A stretch of 64,000 nt of DNA, taken from contig NZNM01000149.1 of assembly GCA_002694885.1 (NCBI GenBank), forward strand, positions 1 to 64,000, given 5' to 3'. The notes beneath the pieces were generated by a model, which saw nothing but the letters and a program-made list of their open reading frames with translations, searched no databases and was not told where the DNA came from. Within the stretch, counting starts at the first letter, position 1; the number at the start of each line of letters is the position of its first letter. The position numbers and the translations under genes were made by a program. Shown in pieces: positions 9,650 through 18,934 of this stretch. Source of the stretch: Opitutaceae bacterium. Its GTDB lineage: Bacteria > Verrucomicrobiota > Verrucomicrobiia > Opitutales > Opitutaceae.

Positions 9650-11305
9650 CTAGGTGTTCTTGGAGGCGTCCCGAATTGACACCGGCAGGCGTACACGAGC
9701 AATCAGGCCATTGGGCGAAGCCGGCACCATATCCAGATGCCCGCCTTTTAACGCGAGCTGGGTGCGAATCTGAAATAGACCGATCTTATTTAGGGGCGCA
9801 TTGACGCTTTTAAGCTTCTCGTCGAGCCCGACTCCATCGTCTTCAACCTGCAGGACCCACTCGTCTTCATCGCGAAATAAAGAAACGATACATATCTTAG
9901 CTTGTGAATGGCGAGCGACATTCGTCAGCAGTTCTTTGAGAATCTCGAAGAGCAGATCCTGCTTTTCCTCGAGTTCGACGGAATGCTCGTCCTCGATGGA
10001 AATAGTAGCGTCGATTTCGTTTTCGCTGCGGGTCATTTCGACCAACCGCATCGCCGCGCCAATGAAGCCCTCTTTGGCTGGATTCGGCGGACTGTAGTGA
10101 GCCACGGGCTTCTGGGCAAAATCGAAGGGAAGGGACTCCTGTTTAGGGGTGGAATCCTTCTTTTTCGCTACCGACTTGGAGACTTCCTGATAGGCCGTTT
10201 TCTTGTCGATGCTGAGAACTTCGTCTGGGGTGGCCGCTTTAGACTCTTCCGACTCCAGCGACGGAGCATCCTTTTCTGAACCTGTCGTATCGGTCTCTTC
10301 GCTGGGAGGACGTTGAGGGACTTCTTTTTGCTCGGTATCGCTCGCATCGGTTTTGGTCGAAGAGAATTCTTCGGCCAGAGCCTTCAACTTTTGGTCTGCT
10401 TTCCTGAAGGCATCTTCTCTCGCTTCCAGGGCCTCTTGAATGGCTTGGTTGGCTTCGGTGATTCTCTCGTAGAGCTCGTTAGCCTTGGGAATCTCTCGAA
10501 TGACCCCGATGATAGAAGTTTCCTCAAACGCGTTTCCTTTCCAGATTCGCCCCTTCAATTCCAGGGATCGCAAAGGCATTTGGTCCCCGTTTACGCGAAC
10601 GAGGCACTCCACCAAGTCGTTCTTTAGCGGAAAGCGTTCCAAAGCTTCGGAAAGGGTGGATTGATCCTCAGGGAAGACCCGCTCGACGATTTCGTCCAGG
10701 GGCAATTCTGCGGGGCTGCAAGGCAGTTTCAGCAATGCCAAAGCGATGGGATCCAAAACGATTCGATCTCGTCTTGGGAAGTAGGTCCACGAACCCATCT
10801 GGGCTGTTTGCATGGATAAGTTTAGGCGCGACTCCAGTAAAGCCCTCTCGGAATTCAGGGTAGCCCGATGGATAGTCGACCGGATAGATGATTCGATTAA
10901 CGAAGGTGAAAGATCATCGATACAAACGACTTCGTCGACTCCGCTCGGCCTTATAAAATCGGAGCGCTGTAAGCGCCTGCGCGACATCAGTCCTAAGATG
11001 GGCTTCTCGAACCCGACCGCCCGAAACCGTTCCACTTCCGATTCCGCGTTCTCGAATTCGTCAAGTTGGAGAATGAGCAGGTCGAAAGCGCAAGCTCGAA
11101 GCATGTTGCGAGCGTCGTTTGTCGTGGTGCATCGTTGCAGCTTGTATTCGTCTAATCGAGACCGCTTTAAATCCGCTCGCAAAGTCGCCGCATCATCCTC
11201 ATCGCTTACCACTGCAAGCATGAAGAGCGTCCCGCCGAGCTCTTCGATAGCGGGACGCGAAGTCTTCAAACTGTCTTTATCTATTGGAGACTCCGATTTC
11301 GACAT
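9650..11305 (-). CDS. Atypical sensor: pseudo-receiver, PAS-like, HATPase; no visible phospho-acceptor His
   Basis: A 551-residue soluble protein. Residues 25-140 look like a receiver fold (LFMLAVVSDEDDAA, then DLLILQLDEFE), but the position of the phosphorylated Asp carries Gln. A PAS-like stretch follows (about 150-270), then a charged, acidic linker (about 275-395). The last 110 residues are a HATPase_c domain with ELLTNVARHSQA (N box) and DDGVGLD (G1), most like the NarX/DesK group. That group normally has a HisKA_3 helix with a conserved His just upstream. Here the helix that precedes the ATPase (NPAKEGFIGAAMRLVEM) keeps only the end of that module. The permease gene follows after 79 bases. 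Confidence 0.7.
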   Translation of the reverse strand: MSKSESPIDKDSLKTSRPAIEELGGTLFMLAVVSDEDDAATLRADLKRSRLDEYKLQRCTTTNDARNMLRACAFDLLILQLDEFENAESEVERFRAVGFEKPILGLMSRRRLQRSDFIRPSGVDEVVCIDDLSPSLIESSIRSTIHRATLNSERALLESRLNLSMQTAQMGSWTYFPRRDRIVLDPIALALLKLPCSPAELPLDEIVERVFPEDQSTLSEALERFPLKNDLVECLVRVNGDQMPLRSLELKGRIWKGNAFEETSIIGVIREIPKANELYERITEANQAIQEALEAREDAFRKADQKLKALAEEFSSTKTDASDTEQKEVPQRPPSEETDTTGSEKDAPSLESEESKAATPDEVLSIDKKTAYQEVSKSVAKKKDSTPKQESLPFDFAQKPVAHYSPPNPAKEGFIGAAMRLVEMTRSENEIDATISIEDEHSVELEEKQDLLFEILKELLTNVARHSQAKICIVSLFRDEDEWVLQVEDDGVGLDEKLKSVNAPLNKIGLFQIRTQLALKGGHLDMVPASPNGLIARVRLPVSIRDASKNT

Positions 11306-11867
11306 TGGCGGATTGGAAGCCGACTCCTGAAACTAGGATGCGGTAAAAGGATCTGGTAGGCGGTGAAATGGCTTTCGAGGCTGGGATTTCGAGGGAATCA
11401 ATGAATTGCCGAGAGTGACGTTCTAAGAACATCCTGGTATCGAATACACGGTGACCGATGGAATAGTAGATCAAGGGGAGGGCAGTCTAGCTCCGTTGCG
11501 ATTTCGCGTTCTTCTGTAGTTTCCATTAAGGGCTTGGTCACCGATTTCCAAATATAAGTAAAAACGCTAAAAGTTATTCACACGTTATTTACTGAGCAAG
11601 CACTGTCGTGTTTCTAAACCACTGGTTGTAGGAATTCTCTGATACAGAAGGTTCTTGTGGCCGGATTTCCAGGATTAGCCAGGTTTGCGTTGGCCTGGTG
11701 GCGCCTCGGTCGACCGATTTCGAGTTCTATCTCGTTTTACCGATAAGCTCGTAATTAGGAAGGTTTGGGAAGCTCAGTTGAAAACCGGGCCTGAAGTTGA
11801 GGCATAATCAGTGGAATAATTCCCAAAATCGTAACCAACGGATTGACTGCGCAAATTCCTGCCACTA
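11306..11867. other. 562-base gene-free region between divergent genes
   Basis: No convincing gene lies here. The stretch separates the leftward sensor gene from rightward korA, so it must hold promoters for both. A possible korA promoter is TTGAAA at 11778-11783 with CATAAT at 11803-11808, but the 19-base spacer is poor. An AT-rich patch at 11545-11605 holds one sequence matching the DnaA-box consensus, TTATTCACA at 11574-11582. A single box with no origin genes nearby is not evidence for an origin. Confidence 0.5.
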
Positions 11868-13664
11868 ATGCTCCGAAATAAAATGTCTACAGAGGCTTCT
11901 GCATCCCCACCTCCGTCGGAGGAACTCATTAAAGACGCGGTCATTAGACTAGCAGGTAATTCGCAGGACGGCATTCAATCGATTGGCGGTTTTCTCGCTC
12001 GATTGGCTGGTCGAAGCGCTCAGGAAGTCATGACCTACATGACGATTCCGGCAACCATCTCAGGCGGGCCGTCTATATTCCAGGTTCGCATGGGCACGGG
12101 GGAAGTTCTCTCGGCTGGTGATGAGGCCGGCTTTCTGGTAGCCTTTTACCAGCACAGCTACGACGAGCACATCTCTCATCTTAAGGATGGTGGCGTGCTC
12201 CTTTATGATTCGGATCACGTCGAGCTAGATGAAGAAGAGAACCGATTTCTCAAGATCGGCGTACCAATAGCCGCATTGACGGTGGAGGCTCTAGGCGGAT
12301 CCACCAGGGAAAAGGGAAAGAATATTTTCACGTTGGGATTGCTTGCCCGGATCTTCAAACTGGATGTCGACAAGCTTAGGGGAATCTTCAAGGAACGGTT
12401 TGGCTCCAAATCCGAGGATATTCTCCGCAATGCGAACCTAGCCTTCGATGCGGGTTACTCGTATCCGATCGATAATGTCATGGATCGGTACTACGCCTTT
12501 TCGGCTCCCGATGAATCCGGTCCTCCGCAAGTGACCATGGATGGCAACACGGCCATCGTTTTGGGGCTCTTGGCTGGAGGAGTCCGACACGGCGCTGGTT
12601 ATCCGATTACGCCATGGTCAACCATCATGGAGATGCTACGGTCTCAGCTGCCCAAGTACGGGGGCACGTTTGTTCAAGCGGAAGACGAAATCGCAGCCGC
12701 TTCGATCGCTATCGGTTTCTCTTATGCCGGTCGCTTGGCCGTAACAGGAAGTTCTGGACCTGGGATCTCCTTGAAATTGGAATCGTTGGGCTGGGCTTCA
12801 ATGGCGGAGATTCCTCTCATCGTTATCAACATCCAGAGAGGCGGGCCGAGCACGGGGCTCCCGACCAATGTCGAACAGAGCGACTTGATGCAGGCGATCT
12901 ATGGCAGCCATGGGGATTGCCCTCGAATAGTGCTGGCCGCCCAGAATGTTGAGGACTGCTTCTACACGGCATTGGAGGCTACGAAGATTGCCAGGAACTA
13001 CAGCGTGCCCGTTTTCGTTCTGTCAGATATGTCCATGGCCTCTCGTATCGAGGCCTTCGACGAGCCAGACTTGGACAGCCTGATAGTCGAGCCAAAGTTG
13101 AGCACGGAAGATCGGCCAGCCGATTTCAAGCCTTACGACTTGAATCGAATTACCCGGCATGCTCCTCCAGGTAGCTGGATAGAAGGAGGCAAGTTTCCTC
13201 AAGTGACAGGTTTGGAGCATGACGAGACTGGGCACCCGTCTGCCAACCCGGAAATGCACGTCAAGATGATGGCGAAACGCCGCGACAAGATCAAAGCGTT
13301 TGCCGATTCATTGGATGCGACCGAAGTTTTTGGAGATCAAGAAGGCGATACTTTAGTCGTTGGTTGGGGGAGTACCTGGGGACCGATCAGGGAAACGGTT
13401 ATCCGACAACGAAGCGCCGGAAAGAAAATGGGACATCTGCACCTACGCTATGTAAATCCTTTGCCGAATGACTTGGGCGAGATTTTCAATCGATTTAAGG
13501 ATATCATCGTTGTTGAGATGAATGATCAGGGCCTATACGGTTTCGGCCAATTGGCGACGCTATTGAGGGCGAATACCTGCAATCCCGCCATTCGCAGCCT
13601 AGCCAAAACGGATGGCCTCACTTTTAAGATCCGCGAGATTATCAAAGGGATCGAATCCCGTTAA
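11868..13664 (+). CDS. korA: 2-oxoacid:ferredoxin oxidoreductase, alpha subunit (KorA type, gamma-alpha fusion)
   Basis: A 598-residue cytosolic subunit. The first 180 residues form the gamma (catalytic) domain, beginning VIRLAGNSQDGIQSIGG. The rest is the pyrimidine-binding alpha domain, with TPWSTIMEML, QAEDEIAAASIAIGFSYAG and TGSSGPGISL. This layout is typical of 2-oxoglutarate:ferredoxin oxidoreductase, which interconverts 2-oxoglutarate and succinyl-CoA using ferredoxin. The beta subunit follows after 57 bases. Two in-frame ATG codons, at 11868 and 11883, are possible starts and neither has a clear ribosome binding site; the second loses only MLRNK. Substrate (2-oxoglutarate rather than pyruvate) is inferred from the two-subunit format. 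Confidence 0.85.
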   Translation: MLRNKMSTEASASPPPSEELIKDAVIRLAGNSQDGIQSIGGFLARLAGRSAQEVMTYMTIPATISGGPSIFQVRMGTGEVLSAGDEAGFLVAFYQHSYDEHISHLKDGGVLLYDSDHVELDEEENRFLKIGVPIAALTVEALGGSTREKGKNIFTLGLLARIFKLDVDKLRGIFKERFGSKSEDILRNANLAFDAGYSYPIDNVMDRYYAFSAPDESGPPQVTMDGNTAIVLGLLAGGVRHGAGYPITPWSTIMEMLRSQLPKYGGTFVQAEDEIAAASIAIGFSYAGRLAVTGSSGPGISLKLESLGWASMAEIPLIVINIQRGGPSTGLPTNVEQSDLMQAIYGSHGDCPRIVLAAQNVEDCFYTALEATKIARNYSVPVFVLSDMSMASRIEAFDEPDLDSLIVEPKLSTEDRPADFKPYDLNRITRHAPPGSWIEGGKFPQVTGLEHDETGHPSANPEMHVKMMAKRRDKIKAFADSLDATEVFGDQEGDTLVVGWGSTWGPIRETVIRQRSAGKKMGHLHLRYVNPLPNDLGEIFNRFKDIIVVEMNDQGLYGFGQLATLLRANTCNPAIRSLAKTDGLTFKIREIIKGIESR

Positions 13665-13721
13665 CGGCGGTCCCCATTAACAGCACAGAAAACAAACCTT
13701 TTAGAAGAAAGCCTACATCAA

Positions 13722-14627
13722 ATGAGCGCATCCCCAGCCCCAGCAACCGTCGAGCGCGGTAAAATAACGAAAAAAGGCATCGCCGCGGACCACCCGACCT
13801 GGTGTCCCGGGTGCGGAGACTTCGCCGTCTTGGCAGCGTTTTTCAAGACGCTTGAGAAAATGCAGTTTCCACAGGAGAACATTGTTACCATAGCTGGAAT
13901 CGGTTGTTCATCGCGCTTTCCTTATTTTGTGAATACGCACGGTGGTCACTTTATCCACGGGAGAGCCTTGCCATTCGCGACTGGCGTGAGCTTGGGTCGA
14001 GACGACTTGCATGTGTTCGTTTTTGGCGGCGATGGCGACGGATTTTCTATCGGAGGCAACCATCTGGATCATGCCGGCAGAAAAAATATCCGGCTCACAT
14101 ACGTGATAATGGACAATTTCGTATACGGTCTTACCAAGAAGCAGACTTCGCCGACATCGCCCCAGGGTTTTCGCTCTAAGACCGATCCTACAGGAGCTAT
14201 TGATCGGCCAACGAATCCGATGCGTAAATTGCTTTCAAGCGGGGCTACATTTGTGGCACGCACGCACGCTATGCAAATCAAGCATATGATGGAAATGTAC
14301 GAGCGAGCGATTCAGCATGATGGATTTTCAGTTGTCGAGTGCCTGAGTGAATGCGTGGAGTTCTACAAGGGGGCTTTCGATGCCGCCGTGCCTCGGAAGG
14401 GAGGCGCGTTTGACGTGATAGACGAGGACGAGCATGACGTAACCAATATGGCTGGCGCGCTTGCCCTGGCGGAAGAAGAGTGGCCCGGAAAGTTTGGCGT
14501 TTACTACCAAAATAAGGAGCCCACTAAAAACGAAATGGAGAGAGATCTCATCGATTCAGCTCAGGAGAAGACGAAGGGAGCCAGTGATCTCGAGCTTCTT
14601 AAAAAGACGTTCGCCCACATGAAGTAG
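13722..14627 (+). CDS. korB: 2-oxoacid:ferredoxin oxidoreductase, beta subunit (KorB type)
   Basis: A 301-residue thiamine-diphosphate-binding subunit. It opens with the TWCPGCGDF signature, whose cysteines belong to the 4Fe-4S site of this family. The TPP/Mg motif runs from GGDGDGFSIGGNH to MDNFVYGLTKKQTSPTS at roughly residues 105-145. It pairs with the upstream alpha subunit to transfer electrons from 2-oxoglutarate decarboxylation to ferredoxin. The 57-base spacing and shared strand make a korAB operon. Length fits the family (280-340). Confidence 0.9.
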   Translation: MSASPAPATVERGKITKKGIAADHPTWCPGCGDFAVLAAFFKTLEKMQFPQENIVTIAGIGCSSRFPYFVNTHGGHFIHGRALPFATGVSLGRDDLHVFVFGGDGDGFSIGGNHLDHAGRKNIRLTYVIMDNFVYGLTKKQTSPTSPQGFRSKTDPTGAIDRPTNPMRKLLSSGATFVARTHAMQIKHMMEMYERAIQHDGFSVVECLSECVEFYKGAFDAAVPRKGGAFDVIDEDEHDVTNMAGALALAEEEWPGKFGVYYQNKEPTKNEMERDLIDSAQEKTKGASDLELLKKTFAHMK

Positions 14628-14986
14628 TGATGGCGATGTTGGGTGATCGTCGCTTTCAAATCTGCACGCGTCCCAATTGGTTTTTAAACTACGAAATAGG
14701 GTTGATAGGGTGTGGCGAGTGAAGATGGCGAAGCCTTTAGATTCCTGGGTGTCTTGCGTCTTCTGTTAATTGTCAATCGGCTAGGGTGGACATTGCTTAA
14801 CGGCTATTTCCAAGGAAAACGGGATCATAGAGGGATTTCGGAAAGCCAGATAAGCGCATCTACTCAATGAATACGCTTATAATCTCCACACTAGCGCTTG
14901 CAGGGTGGATTGGTTGCTTCCCGGGTTTGCTTGCCAAGTTGCAAGTGTTGAGCACTACTTTTCGTTGTTCGAACAGGGATTATTCC
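14628..14986. other. 359-base stretch without a supported gene
   Basis: The stretch follows korB and precedes the secreted hypothetical protein whose preferred start is 14987. An open frame continues upstream to an ATG at 14867, but those 40 residues sit in front of a good signal peptide and are probably not translated. I see no clear terminator for korAB and no convincing promoter. Confidence 0.4.
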
Positions 14987-15937
14987 ATGATCAACTCGAG
15001 TGAGCAGATTTTAAAGCCCTTGTGGCGATGGACCACGAAATGCGTTCTTCTATTGGGGGTTTTCGCCGCCGGGCCAATCGAGTCGATTGGTCAATCTGCA
15101 GATTCTGCTGACCAGCCGCTAGATGTGAGTGGCCAGACGGAGAACGGCAGCCAAGAGAGGGTTCCGGAAGAACCGAAGGCTCAGGACAGGCAAAAGAAAT
15201 TGGAGCCTAAAAAGGCGATACGCATCCCCCTTGAAGGCGATGACCGTTTTACCAAAAACGGGGTTGAGTATCGCAAGCAGTGGGGTTTCAAGGCGGGAGT
15301 GGCTAGACTGTATCCACCGCTTTACAGCGGATGGGAAAACGGGTTGGAAGTAAAAGGACTATACGAAGAGTATGCTGCGAAAGGGGAAGCTGGATACACG
15401 CTCTCCAGCATTTTCTATAACCAGCGTTATTTTGAGGAAACGGGCTCCGAGTTCGTGAATAACTTCGTCCTCCTTTGGGTACCAGAGCGGTACGCGTTTT
15501 CGGTATTCAATGAAGTCAATTTCGAGGCCTTCAAGAATACCATCAAAGAGAACATAATCGAGGCAAGGAAACAGTACGCGGATCGGGAAAAGTTCGAATC
15601 CTTTGATGACTACATCGCTTTCAAGTTTGGGCGCGACGAAGAAATGGAGGATTTTGTTGATGGCTACTGGATCGTCGCGGAAGAAAACGATTTTCGTCTG
15701 ACCTACTTTTATACGTCGGAATTCATCGGTTCGGAGAAACGGAGTAAACAGGCTTTCAAACGTCCTTTAATTGCAACTACAAGTTATATGCTGGTTCGCA
15801 ATAAGGTGCTGAAGATGGGTATCGTCAAAGAGTTTGATGGAAGGGACGATATTCCGATTCTGCTTCAATTCACTGCCAATTTGCATCGCGATTTGGAACT
15901 CGTTAATCGATACGAGCCATCGCGCTCACGCAGATAG
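14987..15937 (+). CDS. Secreted hypothetical protein, 316 aa
   Basis: Not recognised. With the start at 14987 the N-terminus is a normal Sec signal (WRWTTKCVLLLGVFAAG, then cleavage near IGQSADS). A 60-residue charged and Pro/Gln-rich linker follows (SQERVPEEPKAQDRQKK). A folded region of about 230 residues, rich in aromatic residues, runs from DRFTKNGVEYRKQWGF onward. The protein is probably periplasmic or attached to the outer membrane, and no membrane segment follows the signal. An ATG 120 bases upstream is in frame but would bury the signal peptide. The next gene starts 61 bases downstream on the same strand. Confidence 0.6.
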   Translation: MINSSEQILKPLWRWTTKCVLLLGVFAAGPIESIGQSADSADQPLDVSGQTENGSQERVPEEPKAQDRQKKLEPKKAIRIPLEGDDRFTKNGVEYRKQWGFKAGVARLYPPLYSGWENGLEVKGLYEEYAAKGEAGYTLSSIFYNQRYFEETGSEFVNNFVLLWVPERYAFSVFNEVNFEAFKNTIKENIIEARKQYADREKFESFDDYIAFKFGRDEEMEDFVDGYWIVAEENDFRLTYFYTSEFIGSEKRSKQAFKRPLIATTSYMLVRNKVLKMGIVKEFDGRDDIPILLQFTANLHRDLELVNRYEPSRSRR

Positions 15938-15998
15938 CCTAGAGCGGCTTCCCTCTTCTCCATTGATTTTCCTGCTTCGCTATCTAGTTGTGTAGTCA

Positions 15999-16301
15999 AT
16001 GAGCTTGAATCGGTACGAACGCATCTTGATGGATTATTTGGAAAACCATGCAGAAGAGAAGCGTTTTTGGGAGGCGCGGGTTCTGGATATCGACAGGCGA
16101 GGGGGTCGCCGCGAATCAAAAGTATTGGATCTTAACAGCTTGCTCTGGGAGTACTTTGAAGAGCGATCGCGTTTTGAGTCTCCATTCAGGGAGGTAGTTA
16201 TCCATGAGGGCAGCAAAAAGATCAGCATGCTCAACCTCTCGGAATATTTACTCCGGATGTGGACGCCCATCAAAAAGCCGAAGCGAAGATCGGCCCAATA
16301 G
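15999..16301 (+). CDS. Hypothetical protein, 100 aa
   Basis: Not recognised. A small, highly charged, probably cytosolic protein (SLNRYERILMDYLENHAEEKRF near the N-terminus, KKPKRRSAQ at the C-terminus) with no membrane segment or known motif. It starts with ATG and follows the secreted protein by 61 bases, so the two may be co-transcribed. It converges on trhO with a 9-base gap. Full-length coding potential and its separation from antisense frames make it likely real, but a function is not suggested. Confidence 0.5.
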   Translation: MSLNRYERILMDYLENHAEEKRFWEARVLDIDRRGGRRESKVLDLNSLLWEYFEERSRFESPFREVVIHEGSKKISMLNLSEYLLRMWTPIKKPKRRSAQ

Positions 16302-16310
16302 AATTTCCTT

Positions 16311-17306
16311 TCAACCAGTGGAACCGTCCGCTGGCGATTTGCGACGCCGCTTATCCAATTTTTCCTCTCGCCAGGCGCGACGCTCTTCGGCGGTCATGCC
16401 GATGTGCTTTCGGTGGAGCCTTTGGCTGATCTCGACTTGCTTTTGCCGTTGTTGGGCCCGCTGGCGTTGGTCGTTGGTAAGCGAATCAAAGCAATGGGGA
16501 CAGGTAACGCCTTCTTCGTATTTGGGCGACGCCTTGTCTTCTTCTGAAATTGCGTGTCGGCAAGCGTGACACATGTCGAATTCTCCAGGGTCGAGTTGGT
16601 GGTTCACCGTCACCCGATTGTCGAAAACGAAACAATCGCCTTGCCAGAGGCTCTCAGCGGGATCGACCTTTTCCAGATAATTGAGAATGCCTCCATTTAA
16701 ATGATACACTTGTGTGAACCCCTTTTTTAACAGAAGCGAAGTCGATTTTTCGCAACGAATGCCGCCTGTGCAGAACATGGCGATCGGCTGGTCCTTTTTG
16801 TCGGAAAGTTCTGTATCCACATACTCAGGAAATTCGCGAAAGTTTTTAGTATTCGGATTGGCGGCTCCCTGAAATGTGCCAAGATCGAACTCGTAGTCGT
16901 TGCGCGTATCAATGAGAGTAACGTTCGGATCGGATATCAGCTCATTCCAGTCATCAGGATCAACATATTCCCCAACTTTTTCATTGGGATTTACATCGGG
17001 TCGTCCCAGGCGGACGATTTCCTTTTTCAGCCGAACCTTCATTCGATAAAAGGGAATCTCCGGAGCTTCTGAATATTTGACGGTCAATTTTCCAATGGCT
17101 GGGTCCGATTGAATGAACTCTAAGACGTTCGCCATTCCATCGCTTGGTCCGGCTATGGTGGAATTGATTCCCTCCTCGGCAAGCAGGATGGTCCCTTTCA
17201 CGCCCTGGGCTTCGCAAAATTCTAGCAAAGGCTTTTTGCGATCCTGGAAGTCTGGCAGTGGAACGAATTTGTAGAAAGCGGCAATTGTGCAGGTCTCACG
17301 ACTCAT
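16311..17306 (-). CDS. trhO: tRNA uridine(34) hydroxylase (rhodanese domain)
   Basis: A 331-residue protein of the YceA/TrhO family, which makes 5-hydroxyuridine at the wobble position U34 of several tRNAs with oxygen as donor. The N-terminal domain (AAFYKFVPL, EEGINSTIAG) is followed by a rhodanese domain with the catalytic loop CTGGIRCEKS. A Cys-rich C-terminal part (CHACRHAIS, CPHCFDSL) is typical of the longer family members. A TTG at 17345 would add 13 residues, but the ATG at 17306 puts the conserved AAFYKF motif at its normal distance from the start. It is divergent from the downstream CRM-domain gene. Confidence 0.9.
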   Translation of the reverse strand: MSRETCTIAAFYKFVPLPDFQDRKKPLLEFCEAQGVKGTILLAEEGINSTIAGPSDGMANVLEFIQSDPAIGKLTVKYSEAPEIPFYRMKVRLKKEIVRLGRPDVNPNEKVGEYVDPDDWNELISDPNVTLIDTRNDYEFDLGTFQGAANPNTKNFREFPEYVDTELSDKKDQPIAMFCTGGIRCEKSTSLLLKKGFTQVYHLNGGILNYLEKVDPAESLWQGDCFVFDNRVTVNHQLDPGEFDMCHACRHAISEEDKASPKYEEGVTCPHCFDSLTNDQRQRAQQRQKQVEISQRLHRKHIGMTAEERRAWREEKLDKRRRKSPADGSTG

Positions 17307-17425
17307 GGAACCGAGCTTTTTGCAATGTTCGCAGAACGAAATCAACGTTTTTGGAGCGATGGATCTTTCAACTTAGAATATCCTTCAGTTGACGGAGCTG
17401 GGTGATTAGACCAAGTAGGAACCCA

Positions 17426-17701
17426 ATGATAGAGTTGTCCACTAAGGAGAAAGCTGCTTTGAGAAGCGCCGCTCAACGACTAAAACCAGCAATTCATGTG
17501 GGTAAGAACGGATTGACGCCTCAACTGTTAGAAGAGCTGAACAAGGCCCTAGTTTCAGACCAACTGGTTAAAATAGCTTTCAAAGAAGGGCGGGAATCGC
17601 TGACGGCTCTAGCTCGCGAGATTGAAGTGGAAACGGATGCCGTTTGCGTGGGCGGCGTTGGAAAGCGGCGCAGCTTTTACCGGGAGAAGAACGAAGATTA
17701 A
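17426..17701 (+). CDS. YhbY/CRM-domain RNA-binding protein
   Basis: A 91-residue protein that is essentially one CRM domain. It has the helix before the loop (AALRSAAQRLKPAIHVGKNG), the GKNGLT GxxG-like RNA-contact loop, and the closing VVGKRRSFYR-like strand (GVGKRRSFYR). Bacterial members bind pre-50S ribosomal particles. The ATG at 17426 is preceded by AGTAGGA at a proper distance and is preferred to the GTG at 17402. It is divergent from trhO, leaving a shared promoter region of about 120 bases. Confidence 0.85.
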   Translation: MIELSTKEKAALRSAAQRLKPAIHVGKNGLTPQLLEELNKALVSDQLVKIAFKEGRESLTALAREIEVETDAVCVGGVGKRRSFYREKNED

Positions 17702-17731
17702 AAACACCCAGGCGAATACGATCGGCAACTG

Positions 17732-18396
17732 CTAGAGCACTTCCAAGGCCAATAAGGTTTTATCGTCTTGGGAAGCGCCGCCTTGGGCGTGGGTAGCAAC
17801 TACTGCTAGGGCATTTTCGGGTACCTCTTCAAAGCCTCCTTGCCAGATTTGTGGCAGGTATCGGGCGAATCCACTCAATCCAAGCATTTCTCCTGCCTGG
17901 TTTTCGGCCCCATAGATCCCGTCGGTTATGAATACTAGACGATCGCCCTCGAAAAGCTTAAACAAACGCTCTTCATAGATATAATCAGACTGAATTCCTA
18001 GTGGCAGCCCTTCAGCATTCAGTTGTTCAGGAAAGGACTCATTGGGACGGCTAAGAAACGCTGGGCAATGTCCGGCGCTAGCAAGCTTGAAGGTCCTGTC
18101 TCGGTAACAGTAATAAGCCGCTTGAGCCGTAATAAACATATTAAGATGGGCCCTCGATCCTCTAGCTCGATAAGAATAGCGGTGGCGGCAAAAACGGGGG
18201 AAAGGCAAATCAAGGCCAAGCCGGATACGATAATGTCGAATATACGTTTTAGGACCGAGGCTCCGCCCACGACGGCTTCCCACGTCAATCTCTTGACACG
18301 AATCCTCATATTGTTGCGCAGCCTGCCTGAGGTTGTCGATGCCTCTGCCCAGTAGGCTGCGATCTCCGAGTCTGATTCGTGGGAATTCCTGTTCAT
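17732..18396 (-). pseudogene. Chimeric remnant: sugar-transferase N-terminus joined out of frame to SpoIIE phosphatase C-terminus
   Basis: Two unrelated gene ends meet near 18143-18150. From ATG 18396 the reading frame gives a polar N-terminus and then KRIFDIIVSGLALI and ILIELEDRGPI, the membrane-anchor start of a bacterial sugar transferase (the undecaprenyl-phosphate sugar phosphotransferase family). It stops matching exactly where the family continues with its catalytic Arg/Gly motif. From there a different frame gives NMFITAQAAYY, LASAGHCPAFL, GLPLGIQS, FITDGIYGAEN and DDKTLLAL, the last two-thirds of a SpoIIE/PP2C phosphatase. The phosphatase lacks its first metal-binding Asp motif and the transferase lacks its active site, so neither can work. 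A deletion joining neighbouring genes, or an assembly error, would explain this. Confidence 0.7.
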
Positions 18397-18619
18397 GTTT
18401 CCGATCCAATTTCGTAGATCGGTTAAAAACGGGCCTTCAATAGCGGTTTTCTCAATTGCTCTGTGAACGCTGTTTTTCAGGTAGCGTTAATCAGAGTAAA
18501 GTTCGAGCTTTGCTTGCGAACGCATTCAAGAGAGGGGCTGCTTTTGTCGTAGAAAGGACGAAGAGATCGTTCTCTCTAGAGGAGGCGGCTCTTCTTGAAA
18601 CCTATTCCAGAAAACCCAG

Positions 18620-18934
18620 ATGAGTCCAATAGTTGAAGGCAAGATCGAAGGCGGTGTCCTTCACGCAGCCTTGAGTGTTAATCGTCTCGACGCGTCATCG
18701 TCACGAGATTTCAAAAAGCATGTTGACGCGATTTGGTCGCCCGAGGTGAGTCGAGTAGAGCTCGACTTCGGAAAGGTGGACTTTATCGACAGTTCGGGAG
18801 TGGGGGCTCTTCTAGGCGTGTACAAACGCTTATCGGGTGACGAACCCAATTTGCAGCTCAAGCGGGTGCAAGCGCCGGTGCAATCGGTAATAGAACTACT
18901 GCGCCTCCACCGTATTTTCGACATTTCCAACTAG
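18620..18934 (+). CDS. STAS-domain anti-sigma factor antagonist
   Basis: A 104-residue single STAS domain. The signature DFIDSSGVGALL at residues 54-65 contains the Ser pair (58-59) that partner kinases phosphorylate in SpoIIAA/RsbV proteins. In that family the unphosphorylated protein binds an anti-sigma factor and frees the sigma factor; a SpoIIE-type phosphatase reactivates it. The phosphatase remnant lies just upstream on the other strand, so a switch may have lost its phosphatase here. No anti-sigma kinase gene is in the window. The start at 18620 gives the normal domain length. Confidence 0.85.
   Translation: MSPIVEGKIEGGVLHAALSVNRLDASSSRDFKKHVDAIWSPEVSRVELDFGKVDFIDSSGVGALLGVYKRLSGDEPNLQLKRVQAPVQSVIELLRLHRIFDISN

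Noticed and set aside
11277-11474. Possible 65-residue gene on the reverse strand upstream of the sensor gene
   Set aside because: It overlaps the sensor's start in another frame, has no ribosome binding site and no protein-like composition.
11574-11582. TTATTCACA, a DnaA-box match in an AT-rich gap
   Set aside because: Only one box is seen, with no dnaA, dnaN or other origin genes nearby, so an origin is not supported.
14867-14986. N-terminal extension of the secreted hypothetical protein
   Set aside because: It would add 40 residues before a good signal peptide starting at 14987.
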